A DNA stretch of 64,000 nt from Dromiciops gliroides (taxonomy: Eukaryota; Chordata; Mammalia; Microbiotheria; Microbiotheriidae), in contig NC_057861.1 in the NCBI RefSeq assembly GCF_019393635.1, positions 58,636,532-58,700,531 of the forward strand. The letters run 5' to 3'. How positions within the stretch are numbered: the stretch's first letter is position 1; every line of letters begins with the position of its first letter. The notes under the pieces are model-generated. The model saw nothing but the letters and a program-made list of their open reading frames with translations. It was not told where the DNA came from and made no database searches. The translations under genes were made by a program, and so were the position numbers. Below, in pieces: positions 10,586-20,459 of this stretch.

Positions 10586-10879
10586 TCAACTCTTCCAGGT
10601 TTTAAAAGCAGTTTTCTGGCGCTCAGCATAAGAAAACAGGGTGGAAAGCACAGGGATAGAATTCAGGTGGTCCCTGCCCAGTAATATAGCCTTAGAGTCT
10701 CCAGAAGTTCCATTTCCTTGTCTGTAAATGAAAAATTCAGTCCTGTACAGGAGTAATGCTGCTGAGAGAATAATCAACACCGATAAAAATAACACCTTAC
10801 AAGCCACAACACCAGATGAATGAAATGGTTCCCTGTTCTTTGGGTCGATGGGGGAGGCAGCATTCTGGTTCGATCCCTG
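10586..10879 (-). other. Unexplained open frame with a membrane-like segment
   Basis: An open frame of 97 codons runs from an in-frame TAA (10882-10880) to TGA (10586-10588). It contains the hydrophobic run VLFLSVLIILSAALLLY flanked by charged residues. There is no ATG in frame; the stop at the upstream end is followed directly by CAG, so the boundary also looks like a 3' splice site. It lies on the TMEM38A strand, about 1 kb into intron 1. I do not recognise the protein, and chance is the default explanation. Confidence 0.25.
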
Positions 10880-10894
10880 TTATAAAGAACATTG

Positions 10895-11045
10895 GGAGCA
10901 GCTAGGTGGTGCAGTGGATAGAGCACCGGCCCTGGATTCAGAAGGACCTGAGTTCAAATCCGACCTCAGACACTTAACAATTACTAGCTGTGTGACTCTG
11001 GGCAAGTCACTTAACCCCAGTTGCCTCACAACCCTCCCCCCCAAA
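10895..11045 (+). mobile_element. tRNA-derived SINE
   Basis: Duplication ataaagaacattg at 10882-10894 and 11046-11058. Confidence 0.93.
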
Positions 11046-11058
11046 ATAAAGAACATTG

Positions 11059-11215
11059 AATTTGGAGGCAAAAAGGCCTAGGTTAAAATTCCAGCTCTTT
11101 TATTTACTACTGGTGTGACGCTGGACAAGTCACTTCCCCTCCCCGGGCCTCAGTTTCCTCCTCTGTAAGCTGAGGACTGGCCTAGATGATCAAAATCCTA
11201 ATCAAAAATCCTCAA
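11059..11215 (+). mobile_element. MIR-type SINE
   Basis: Contains tggacaagtcacttcccctc, gcctcagtttcctcctctgt and ggactggcctagatgatc. Confidence 0.8.
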
Positions 11216-11400
11216 CTCCATTATTTCATCTGATCCTCCCAGATCCGCAAGAAATAGGTTAGGCATAATCGTGGCCCCATTTTGCAGAAGAAACTCAAAT
11301 AGGGTTTGAAGTGATTTCCCCAGGGCCTCCCAGCTAGCTAGTTTCAGAGCCCCAACTAGAATTCAGGTCTGATGGCTCTGGGTCCCGTATTCTTTAACAG
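11216..11400 (-). mobile_element. MIR-type SINE, antisense
   Basis: Diverged: ccccattttgcagaagaaac, then gggcctcccagctagctagt. Confidence 0.6.
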
Positions 11401-11845
11401 GGGTGTTAGCTATGGGGGAGAGAATACCTGCCTCCCACGGAGGCAGAAACCTGGACTGCCTGCAGGAGGAAAGGGACCCTTCCCCTAAGCGAGGGCCAAG
11501 CGAGACAGGACAGGGACGATTTCGGTGGCCCTGACTCAGCAGGCCACAGCAGAGGGTCTCCAGAAAACCTAGCCCCGGGAGAAGGTTGGGGGAGGGGTGC
11601 GGTGTCAATTTTCCGGCAGCCCTTCTCCTTCGGCGGCCTTATATAGACATAACAGCTGCAGTTTCACCTCGCCAAGGGCACCCGAGGGCTGAAGTGGGGG
11701 TAGAGGGCAGCTAGGGAGGTGGGGAGGGGGCGGCGGAGAGGTCCGAAGACTGGGGCAGGTGGGAGCCTGACCCGGCCCCGCAAGGTTCCTCCTCCCCGGG
11801 CCCCCAGGAGCCCCCAGCCCCCAGTCCCGCCCGGCGGGGACTGAC

Positions 11846-11969
11846 CTGGCTCGTACTTGAGATACAGGATGGAAACGATGAAGTAGCTGAGATCAAAGAC
11901 CGGGAAGAGGGGCACCCGGGAGAAGCTGAGCGCCAGCTCGCCCAGGCTCAGGGCCGACAGCAGCTCCAT
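11846..11969 (-). CDS. TMEM38A: TMEM38A (TRIC-A) coding exon 1, rest of gene outside window
   Basis: Encodes [20 protein letters not shown] and continues to ...SILYLKYEP plus the first base of Gly42. I recognise this as the N-terminus of TMEM38A, the trimeric intracellular cation channel A of sarco/endoplasmic reticulum, a K+ counter-ion pathway for Ca2+ release in muscle. Residues about 21-37 ([17 protein letters not shown]) begin the first membrane span. The donor CAG|GTCAGT is at 11845-11840 on the - strand. The ATG at 11969-11967 is followed by G (+4). No later exon was found to the left, so intron 1 exceeds 11.8 kb. The paralogue TMEM38B has a clearly different N-terminus. Confidence 0.95.
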
Positions 11970-12500
11970 GAAGCCCAGCAGTGGCCCCTGAGAGCCCCGG
12001 CGCCCAGGCTGCCCGCCGAATGGGGCAGAGGCGGGCTGTGCCCGAGCCTAGCGGTGCCCCCGCCCCCACCTCGATCTCCTCCTCCTCCTCCTCCCCTGCC
12101 CGCCGACAGGTGCAGAAGCTCCTCGGAGCCCCCAGCTCCTCCCTCTGGGCTGGGCAACCGGCCCACTCTAGGTCCGGCAGGGAGCTGCCTCTGGCAGTGG
12201 TGCTGCTGGCGGTGGAACTCAGTCCAGTGTCCCCAGCTTCCCCTACAGCTTCTAAGAACCCCAGCTCACACGTGGAGAGCGCTCCAGGCAGTCTGCCGGA
12301 GGCTATCTTCCTCCGCTTATCCAGGGCCCGCCCCTGCAGTTAATCAGCTGCCAGGTTTGGGGTTTTCTCGGGTCAAAGAATCCCCAAATTCCCCCCACCT
12401 CGGCCCGGCTAGGAGGGAGGGATCTCAGGAACCATCAGGTCCAATTCAGAACTGCCCAAGGATCCCTCTCTGACCCGCCCGCTAGTGACCTCTGCTTGAA
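11970..12500 (-). promoter_or_regulatory. TMEM38A: TMEM38A CpG-island promoter and 5' UTR
   Basis: Dense CpG from about 11600 to 12400, centred on exon 1. Upstream of the ATG (rightwards) are GC boxes (cccgcccc near 12328, cccgcccgc near 12474), an E-box CACGTG at 12269-12274 and an E-box CAGCTG at 12345-12350. E-boxes would suit a muscle-expressed gene, but their use is inference. Long open frames on both strands here reflect GC content. Confidence 0.7.
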
Positions 12501-12689
12501 GATATCCAATGGGAAAGGCGTGGGAGGGGGGAATCGCTAACCAGCGGAGAAGGCTCACTCCCCTTTGGGAAAGGTTTCATGGTTGGAAGTTTTTCTCTAT
12601 GGCTACAACTTCTACCCTATACTCTGAGATTGGACCTCAATTGTTAGCAAAACAAGTCTAATTCTTTTCCCCCCAGGACAAACCTTCAG

Positions 12690-12830
12690 ATACTTAAAGA
12701 CAGTTATCCTACTTGACTCAGAGATAGTCATCTAACTTCCCTGGACCTCAGTTTACTCATCTGTAAAATGATAGTGTTGGACTAGATAACTTTCTACGGT
12801 CCCTTCCAGTTCTATGTCAATCACCCTTGA
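12690..12830 (+). mobile_element. MIR-type SINE
   Basis: Contains cctcagtttactcatctgta and ggactagataactttctacg. Confidence 0.8.
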
Positions 12831-12884
12831 AGCCCTATGTGTTTCTTACTTCTCCTCTCAGATCAAGAAGGTAAGGACAGGCTG

Positions 12885-13510
12885 GATGAAGTCCTTCAGG
12901 TGACTTGTCTCTGTCCTATTTTAACTTTATTTATCAATGATTTGGATAAATACAAAAGTGACATGCTTATAAAATGCACAGAAGCCATAAAGATGGGGAT
13001 ACTAAGACTATTTGTTTGAGGTAAGAACCAAAATGATCCCAACTGGACCAGGCTACAACATTGTTTTGAATTACACAGGATGACATTTCACAGGGATAAA
13101 TGTAAAGTCTTACCCTTGGGTTCAATAAATCAACTTCCCAAGTACAAGACAGGAGAGACATGCTGCCAGACAGCAGGCACCGTCTGATCCCTCCAGATCA
13201 CCCCTGTAATATCTAGTTGTCACATTTTAGGAGGAACGTGGATAAAATGGAGTTTTTCAGGAGAAAACAAAGTATTGAAGGGCATAGAATTCAAACCACA
13301 TGAGGCTCCACAGAAGGAATTGGAAATGTTTACCTTGCAGAAAAGAAGCCTTAGCAAGGAGATAATAGCAATATTCAAGTATTTGTAGGACTTTCTTGTG
13401 GAAGGGGGATTTATATTTGTTTTGCTTGGTTGGCTCCGGGGTAAAAGACTAGGAAGAGTGAGGGGAAGTCACAAAGAGGCAAATTCAGGCTTGAGGTTAA
13501 AAAAAACAAA
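12885..13510 (+). mobile_element. CR1/L3-like LINE fragment
   Basis: Translates near 12925-12965 to LFINDLDKYKSDMLIK, the conserved INDLD motif that follows the GVPQGS box in this clade. The remainder follows the 3' part of such elements. Confidence 0.7.
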
Positions 13511-13669
13511 CAACTTCCTAACAATCAGTTATGCAGAAATGCTTTTCTCCAAAAGTATGTCTGTACCCCACCCCCACTTGAATTAGAGATCTTCCCACTG
13601 AGAGGCTGGTGACCATTTGTTGGATATGTTGTAAAGGGGATTCAATGGCCACTTCATCTCTATAATTCT

Positions 13670-13830
13670 TTTTTTTTTTTATTTTTTTTTTTTTAGTGAG
13701 GCAATTGGGGTTAAGTGACTTGCCCAGGGTCACACAGCTAGTAAGTGTTAAGTGTCTGAGGCTGGATTTGAACTCAGGTACTCCTGACTCCAGGGCCGGT
13801 GCTCTATCCACTGCACCACCTAGCTGCCCC
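13670..13830 (-). mobile_element. tRNA-derived SINE, type B (TTGCCTCAC tail), antisense
   Basis: Tail gtgaggcaattgggg and gactccagggcc mark the second subfamily. Duplication atctctataattct at 13656-13669 and 13831-13844. Confidence 0.92.
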
Positions 13831-14039
13831 ATCTCTATAATTCTAATCCTAACCCCATAAAATCTCTGTCAAATTTTGTGAATGAAAACGAATGAAAAAC
13901 ATTTATTAAGTCTTACTATGGAGTAAGTACCATGTTAATTGTTGGGATACAGATTGAAACATGAGAATTCCTCTCCTCTCACAGACATTACATTCAAGTT
14001 GGGGAGACTTTACATATAGGAAAAAAACCTGTACTGATG

Positions 14040-14400
14040 CATTTTTAAGTTTTATCTTCACTATTAACATTTTTCTCCATCACTTTAAGTCTAAACAATC
14101 ATGAAAACAATAAATCAAGCCCTGAGTTGTAGCATTTGCTGATTTTCTAGGTTTAAATGCTCATTCAGAAAAAAAAGGGGTTTTTTTTTTGCAAGCAATG
14201 GGGGTTAAGTGACTTGCCCAGGGTCACACAGCTAGAAAGTGTCAAGTGTCTGAGGCCGGATTTGAACTCAAGTACTCCTGAATTCAGGGCCAGTGCTTTA
14301 TCCACCGCGCCACCTAGCCACCCCCCATCATTCAGAAAATTTTAAAATTAACTCCAGCCAGTTTGAGCTGACTCCAGCACACCTCTGCTTGGGGAGTGAT
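14040..14400 (+). mobile_element. Diverged copy of a hAT-like small element, split by a SINE
   Basis: Shares aacatttttctccatcactt, aataaatcaagccctg and gagctgactccagcac in the same order with 63529-63700. See that entry. Confidence 0.5.
14173..14327 (-). mobile_element. tRNA-derived SINE, antisense
   Basis: Duplication tcattcagaaaa at 14161-14172 and 14328-14339. Confidence 0.92.
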
Positions 14401-14529
14401 AACTAGGGAAGCATTTTGGGGAAAAGAGCAAGTAGAAGGTAGGAACTGGACCTTTGCTTTCATTGGCATGGAGAACTCCCAGATGAGCAAATTCCTCTCT
14501 ACCATCCATTTAGGCCAGCACTTTCTCTG

Positions 14530-14855
14530 CAATTTATAGTATTAGAGAGCTGCTTAGGGTCACATAGCCAGAATGTTTCAGAGGCAGGACTTGAATCCAG
14601 GTCTTTCTGGCCTTGAAGCCAGTTCTCCATCCACTATGGCTTAATAGGTGACATTTATATAGTGCTATAAGGTTTGCAAAGTGCTTTAAATACCTTCTCA
14701 TTTTATCTTCATTACCACCATCCCCATCATACAGATGCAGAGAAGTTGTGATTGATTATTCAAGGGTCACAATGAAAATGTCAGAGAAGGATTTAAGTCT
14801 TGGGCCTTGATTCCAAGTCCAAAGTTCAAAACACTATCACATACCACCTCTCACC
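14530..14855 (-). mobile_element. Two adjacent MIR-type SINE fragments, antisense
   Basis: The first (14530-14640) shows gggtcacatagccagaatg and gacttgaatccaggtcttt. The second (14645-14855) shows aaggtttgcaaagtgcttta and catcatacagatgcagagaa. Confidence 0.7.
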
Positions 14856-15002
14856 TATATGAATAGTGTTGGGAGCAATAAATCCCAGAGTATGCTGCAG
14901 GGAGGTAGAATTTGTTTCTAAAGCTATATTGAGAATGAGGGGGAAGGATGATAGAGTGATAGGGAATAAAATGATAGAAAGGGGACTTCAAAACTAAGAA
15001 GA

Positions 15003-15145
15003 GGACAGCTAGATGGTGCAGTGGTTAAAGCACCAGCCCTGGATTTAGGAGGACCTGAGTTCAAATCCGGCCTCAGACACTTGATACTTACTAGCTGTGT
15101 GACCCTGGGCAAGTCACTTAACCCCCCATTGCCTAAAAAAAAAAA
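15003..15145 (+). mobile_element. tRNA-derived SINE
   Basis: Duplication aactaagaaga on both sides (14992 and about 15146). Confidence 0.92.
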
Positions 15146-15179
15146 AACTAAGAAGAAATTAGTTCAGGTCAAATCAATC

Positions 15180-15810
15180 TCTAATACAAACTATGTGACT
15201 GGGGAAGTCAGTTAACCCCTCAGTGTTCTATACAGCTCTCCAAGTTCTAAGACTATCAGATGCAGAAAAGGTGCTGTGAGGAAATAGGTTTTAGTCTCCT
15301 CTTAATCCAGACTTGTTTGAGGAAAAAGGTCTCCTTCTCCTCCCCTACCCCGCTCTGGCAAACAAAATCACATGGTTCAGGGAAACCCTGAGCTGGTCAC
15401 AATTAGGTCTGCTCCTGAGCTGTGTCCATATAAAGGAGGAATTGAAGACTTATCCTTGTATCACCTCCCCCATTAGCTAAGAAATACTGCATTCATATTA
15501 GCTAGTTTTTGCCTGTAGATTGTAACACTTGAGTAATCAGACCAGTGATGAAAAAGGGGAGGGTTCATTCAAATCAGGGACTAGGGGATAAAATGGGTCT
15601 GTGAGCCTCCATTTTTTTGTCACCCACCAGCTGCACATAGGGTGGCCCATTCTCACAAGAATAACAATAAACGAGCCTTTGACACATCACCACCGCTGAG
15701 TTCCAGAAAATTATTGAGTCATTTTTCTCACAGGTGCCGACCTGAATGGAGAGAGAGACTTTGCTCACATGGGAATTCCCCATCCCAATGAAACCATAGG
15801 TTCAGCCCCT
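15180..15810 (+). mobile_element. Long-bodied SINE split by a solo LTR
   Basis: The left part (to 15274) ends agatgcagaaaaggtgc. The right part (from 15733) resumes ggtgccgacctgaatgg, then cacatgggaattccccatcc and tgaaaccataggttc. This is the order seen in the intact copy at 57905-58130. Confidence 0.75.
15275..15732 (+). mobile_element. Solo LTR of an endogenous retrovirus
   Basis: 458 bp with perfect ends TGTGAG...CTCACA and a 5-bp duplication GGTGC (15270-15274 and 15733-15737). It contains a TATA-like TATAAAG near 15430 and AATAAA near 15667, consistent with + orientation. There is no internal retroviral sequence. Confidence 0.88.
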
Positions 15811-15919
15811 ATCTCTATATTGGAATAGAGGAATAATCAAGAAGGAACTGGACTGAAACTTTGGGCAAATGGACTGATAGTAATAAAAGACAAAAACATG
15901 GCAGAACTGTTCAATTTTT

Positions 15920-16066
15920 TTTTTTTTTGGTGAGGCAATTAGGGTTAAGTGACTTGCCCGGGGTCACACAGCTAGTAAGTGTGTAGAGTGTCTGAGGCCA
16001 GATTTGAACTCAGGTCCTCCTGAATCCAGGGCCAGTGCTTTATACACTGTGCCAATCGAGCAGCCC
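15920..16066 (-). mobile_element. tRNA-derived SINE, left member of an inverted pair
   Basis: Left flank agaactgttcaattttt (15903-15919). The right flank does not match it, but the reverse complement of the flank at 16288-16304 does. See the inversion finding. Confidence 0.9.
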
Positions 16067-16304
16067 TTCCATTTGATCTTCCAAATATCTCTGACTGTGG
16101 TTCAACAACCACATTTAGCTACTTTCAGGATACTGGGATGTAGCTCATATGAAATCTCCTGAAATCATCAAGAGCCACTACATTGTCTTTTACTTAGCAT
16201 ACTACTTTTTATCTAGGTTATCAACTCTCTCAGCCATTTTTGTACTGTCATGTCCAGTCTATAGAGGGGAAAAAAAAAGCAAAAGTCAAAAATTGAACAG
16301 TTCT
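16067..16304. other. Segment inferred to be inverted between two SINEs
   Basis: About 238 bp of single-copy-looking DNA whose two ends carry the reverse complements of the outer SINE flanks (17 bp and 10 bp). Confidence 0.75.
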
Positions 16305-16449
16305 AGGGGCAGCTAGGTGGCACAGTGGATAGAGCACCGGCCCTGGATTCAGGAGGACCTGAGTTCAAATCCAGCCTCAGACACTTGACACTAGCTGTGT
16401 GACCCTGGACAAGTCACTTAACCCTCATTGCCCCCCCCCCAAAAAAAAA
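16305..16449 (+). mobile_element. tRNA-derived SINE, right member of an inverted pair
   Basis: The right flank atcaaatgga (16450-16459) is the reverse complement of tccatttgat at 16068-16077. The body carries a short deletion before ctagctgtgtg. Confidence 0.9.
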
Positions 16450-16459
16450 ATCAAATGGA

Positions 16460-17070
16460 GATGTGGAGAGGTACTGGATTGGAGAAGGGCTGTATAAATC
16501 CCCAGTTCTTTTCAGAATGCCTTGTCACTCATATATTCCTCTGTTGACCATAAAGTCCCTTGTCCTCCCAACAGGCTCTCAACTGAGGGACCTCACCTCA
16601 TCCTTTACTGAGAAAATAGAAACCAAAGAAATTATTTATTATGAATTCCCTCTCATAACCCCTTGCCACCATTGCTCATTCCTCCCTTCTAGCCTTTGAT
16701 GAAGAGCTTGTCTTCCTTGCTAAAGTTAAACCTTTCCTATATGCCCTTGATCATATTTCTTCCTTTGTTTGTCAGCAGATTATCCCCATGATCATGCCCT
16801 CCCTTTCTCTGTTTCTCTCTAGTCTTAAATTTCTCCCTAACTACTGGTTTCTTCTGTAACAACACAGCAGTATCTCTTCTATACAGTACTTAAAAAAATT
16901 TTTTTAAATTAAATGTTACCCATCTATTTCCCCCATAACAGTTAGCATTCTTTCTAGCTATATTGTACTGTAACTCTCCTTCCTTTTTTGACAAATTCTC
17001 AGAAAAAACTGTCTATACTCTTTGCTTTCCCTCCCTTTTCTCTTACTCATTTCTCAGCCCTTTATTTTTT
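16460..17070. other. Unassigned intergenic sequence
   Basis: Probably a decayed CR1/L2-clade LINE on the + strand (actgaggga-type and ctctcctt-rich text), but no motif is clear enough to call. Confidence 0.35.
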
Positions 17071-17121
17071 TTTATCTTAATAGTATTTTATTTTTTCCAG
17101 TTACATGTAAATATAGTTTTT

Positions 17122-17280
17122 CTTTCTTTCTTTTTCTTTTTTTTGCAGGGCAATGAGGGTTAAGTGACTTGACCAGGGTCACACAACTAATAAGTGTCAA
17201 GTGTCTGAGGCCAGATTTGAACTCAGGTCCTTCTGAATCCAGGGCAGGCATTCTATCCTCTGTGCCACCTAGCTGCCCCC
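17122..17280 (-). mobile_element. tRNA-derived SINE inside L1, antisense
   Basis: Duplication aaatatagttttt at 17109-17121 and 17281-17293. Confidence 0.92.
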
Positions 17281-17306
17281 AAATATAGTTTTTAACATTC
17301 ATTTTT

Positions 17307-17951
17307 GTTCTGATAAAAGTATTTTTTTTTCCAGTTACATGTAAAGATAGTTCTCAACATTTGTTTATACAAGCTTTCCAATTTCAGATTTTTTCTCCCT
17401 TCCTCCCCTCCCTCCCCCCTCCCCTAGACAGCAGGTAATCTGATATAGGTCATATATATATAATGACATTAACATATTTGTGCATTAGTCATGTTATAAG
17501 AGAAAAATCAGAGCAATGAGGAAAAACCTCAAAAGAGAAAAACAATAGCACCAAAAACAAAAGAAATAGTATGGTTCAATCAGCATCTATACTCCACAGT
17601 TCTTTTTTTTTCCCTGGATTTGGAGATCCTCTTCCATCATGAGTCCCCTGGAACTCTTCTGTACCATTGCATTGGTGAGAAAAATATAGTCCATCACAGT
17701 AAATCAACACTCAATGTTGATGATACTGTGTACAATGTTCTTCTGGTTCTGCTCATCTCACTCATCATCAGCCCATGCAAGACCCTCTAGGTTTCTCTGA
17801 ACTCCTCCTGCTCATTGTTTCTTACAGCACAATAGTATTCCATTACATTCATGTACCACAACTTGTCCAGCCATTCCCCAATTGATGGGCATCCCCTCAA
17901 CTTCCAATTCCTTGCCACCACATAAAGAGCAGTTATAAATATTTTTGTACA
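17307..17951 (-). mobile_element. Younger L1 3' end nested in an older L1, - strand
   Basis: Duplication taacattcattttt at 17293-17306 and 17952-17965. It contains the G-rich 3' UTR tract (antisense, about 17397-17425) and the ORF2 C-terminal region antisense. Confidence 0.9.
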
Positions 17952-18742
17952 TAACATTCATTTTTATAAGAATTTGAGTTCCAAATTTTTCTCCCTCCTT
18001 CCCTTTCCTCCTGCCCAAGACAGCAAGCAATCTGATATCGATTATATATGTGCAATCACATTAAACATATTTCCACATTAGTCATGTCATGAAAGACGAA
18101 TCAGAACAAAAGGGAAAAACCTCAAAAAAGGAAAAAGAACCCAACAAGCAAAAAGTAAAAATGGTATGGTTCAATCTTCATTCAGATCCCACAGTTCTTT
18201 TTCTGGATGTGGAGAACATTTTCCATCATGAGTTCTTTGGAATTGTTTTGGATCTTTGTATTGCTTTCTCAGCCCTTTATAGCATGGCTTCTATCCTAAT
18301 TTCTCAACTGATACTGTTCTCTCCACTTGCCAATGACTTCTTTTCATTTCCAAATTCAATGCCCTTTCCTCTCTCCAAAACTGTCTCTTCCTTGGGATTT
18401 TTGTGATACTGTTCTGGCTCTCCTCCTATTATTTTATATCTCCTTCCCTTTCTCTTTTGTCAGATAAATCATTCATATCAAACACCCTAACTGTGGATAT
18501 ATTCTAAGGCTCTTTACTGGACCTTCTCTTTTTTTCTCTACATTTTCCCACTTGGTCATTTTTTCTCTATATTCTCCCAGATGGTGATCTTATCAGCTCC
18601 CATCCTTGTAATTATTATTTGCATATATAGATGACTTGAAGATATACCCAGATTTAGTCTCTCTCCTGAGCTCCAGATCTGCATTCAATATTTTGAGCTA
18701 CATGTCCATTTCAAACCTGACATGTCCAAAATGGAATTAACT

Positions 18743-18893
18743 GGGGCAACTAGATGGCCCAGTGGATAAAGCACCAGCCTTGGATTCAGGAGGACCTGAG
18801 TTCAAATTTGGCCTTAGACACTTGACACTTACTAGCTGTGTGACCCTGGGCAAGTCACTTAACCCTCATTGCCCTGCAAAAACAAAACAAAAC
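18743..18893 (+). mobile_element. tRNA-derived SINE
   Basis: Duplication aaaatggaattaact at 18728-18742 and 18894-18908; tail (AAAAC)n. Confidence 0.93.
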
Positions 18894-19253
18894 AAAATGG
18901 AATTAACTATTTTTTTCAAGCCATCCTTCCAATTTCCTTATTTCTTTCAAGGGCAGGTTTAGAACCTTACTGTCTTCTTTGACATCTCACTCTTAATCAC
19001 CCCATATTACTCATCAGTTGCCAAATCTTGTCTCTATCTCCACATCTCTCACATCCATTTGCTTCCCTCTACCCACACAATCATTACCCAAGTCCAGGCC
19101 CTCATCACCTTTCACCTGGACTACTGCAATGATCTCCCCAATAGGATGCCCTGTTTCAAGTCTCTCCCTATTCCAATACATCAGATCCACTCAGCTGCCA
19201 AAGTGAATTTTCTGGTAGCCCTGGTATGAACGTTCTTCTCAAAAGGCTATGGT

Positions 19254-19399
19254 GGGGCAGCTAGATGGTGCAGTGGTTAAAGCACCTGCCCTGGATTCAG
19301 GAGTATCTGGGTTCAAATCCAGCCTCAGACACTTGACACTTACTAGCTGTGTGACCCTGGGCAAGTCACTTAACCCCCATTGCCTAAAAAAAAAAAAAA
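19254..19399 (+). mobile_element. tRNA-derived SINE, first of a second same-site pair
   Basis: Flanked by aaaggctatggtg (19242) and aaaggctatggtg (about 19399). Confidence 0.92.
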
Positions 19400-19413
19400 A
19401 AGGCTATGGTGCC

Positions 19414-19554
19414 CAGGGCAACTACAGTGGATAAAGCACTGGCCCTGGTTTCAGGAGTACCTGAGTTCAAATCAGGCCTCAGACACTTGACACATACTGG
19501 CTGTGTGACCCTGGGCAAGTCACTTAACCCTTATTGCCCTACCAAAAAAAAAAA
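19414..19554 (+). mobile_element. tRNA-derived SINE, second of a second same-site pair
   Basis: Slightly 5'-altered head (agggcaactacagtgg). A third, diverged target copy (aaaagctacagtgccc) follows the tail. Confidence 0.88.
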
Positions 19555-19599
19555 AGCTACAGTGCCCATAGATAGAACTGATAAAAAGAGCACTTGTGG

Positions 19600-19763
19600 G
19601 TCATACATATATAACCTATATCAGATTGGTTGCTGTTTTGTGGAGGGGGGAGTAAAGGGAGGGAGGGAGAAAAATTTGGAACTCTAAATCTTATGAAAAT
19701 GAATGTTGAAAACTACTCTTACATGTAACTGGAAAAAATAAAATAAATGTTTGTTGCAGAAAA
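19600..19763 (+). mobile_element. L1 3' terminus, + strand
   Basis: Phrases: cctatatcagattggttgct, aaaatgaatgttgaaaacta, tacatgtaactgg, then A-rich. Confidence 0.85.
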
Positions 19764-20400
19764 AAAGCTCCAGTAGCTCCCTATTAACTCTAGGATTAAA
19801 TAAAACCACTATTTGACATTTTAAATGCCTAGCACTCAATACTTGATTGAAATTCTTCACAACCTGGCCTCAGTTAGTACATGTTACTTTCTTTCCTGTA
19901 CCCTACTGTGTATCAAACCACCCTTCCTACTGTCCCTCAAACATGGCACTCCGCTGCCCATCTCCCTGTTCCCCATGCCAGGTATGTTCTACCCGCCCCC
20001 CCCCAACCTCCTCCTAGTAAAATTTCTTGTCTTCTGTCTACATGAGACTTTTCCTAATCTCCCAGCTACTAGTGCCTTCCTTCTACCCAAATCACCTGGT
20101 GTTTATTTGGTATAGAACGATACACGCCCAGTACAGAGCCCAGTATATCTAATGGTGGTTAATTAAAGGGCTTGCTGATTGATTGTTATCCAGAAGTTCC
20201 CTGCCCTCCTCCCCCATTCAATTCTTTGTCATTCAAAGAGTCTCGGTCAACTCATAGTGTCGGTCACCTAAAGTCCCCGGTCAGTCACAGAACTCCTGCT
20301 GCCGGGCCACAGGCTGGGTCTCGAACATCATCCCTGTGTCATATCAACACAGGCCCGACACAAACACAGAGAGACTGATGGATAAAGAGACAGCCGGAGG

Positions 20401-20459
20401 AACACACACGCACACACACAAAAACACACACACGCACACACACGCACACATACACACAG
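20401..20459. repeat. (CA)n microsatellite with CG interruptions
   Basis: About 60 bp of CA with four ACGC interruptions, directly upstream of the SMIM7 CpG island. Confidence 0.93.

Larger units (their letters stand above)
17071..18260 (-). mobile_element. Older L1, - strand, host of two insertions
   Basis: The 3' end phrase cagttacatgtaaatatag at the left is followed, after the inserted blocks, by gagttccaaatttttctccc and ttttctggatgtggagaaca. It is split by a SINE (17122-17280) and a younger L1 (17307-17951). Confidence 0.85.
18290..20160 (+). mobile_element. CR1/L2-clade LINE, + strand, interrupted
   Basis: Around 19105-19150 it translates to ITFHLDYCNDLPNRMP, the LDYCN reverse transcriptase motif. 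The text then continues toward the 3' end (ctccagtagctccctattaa at 19769; ctcccagctactagtgcc near 20058). SINEs at 18743, 19254 and 19414 and an L1 end at 19600 interrupt it. Confidence 0.8.

Noticed and set aside
11981..12473. Two + strand frames of 120 and 139 codons over the TMEM38A island
   Set aside because: Same CpG-island effect, antisense to the TMEM38A 5' UTR; low-complexity Pro/Ser/Arg, no homology recognised.
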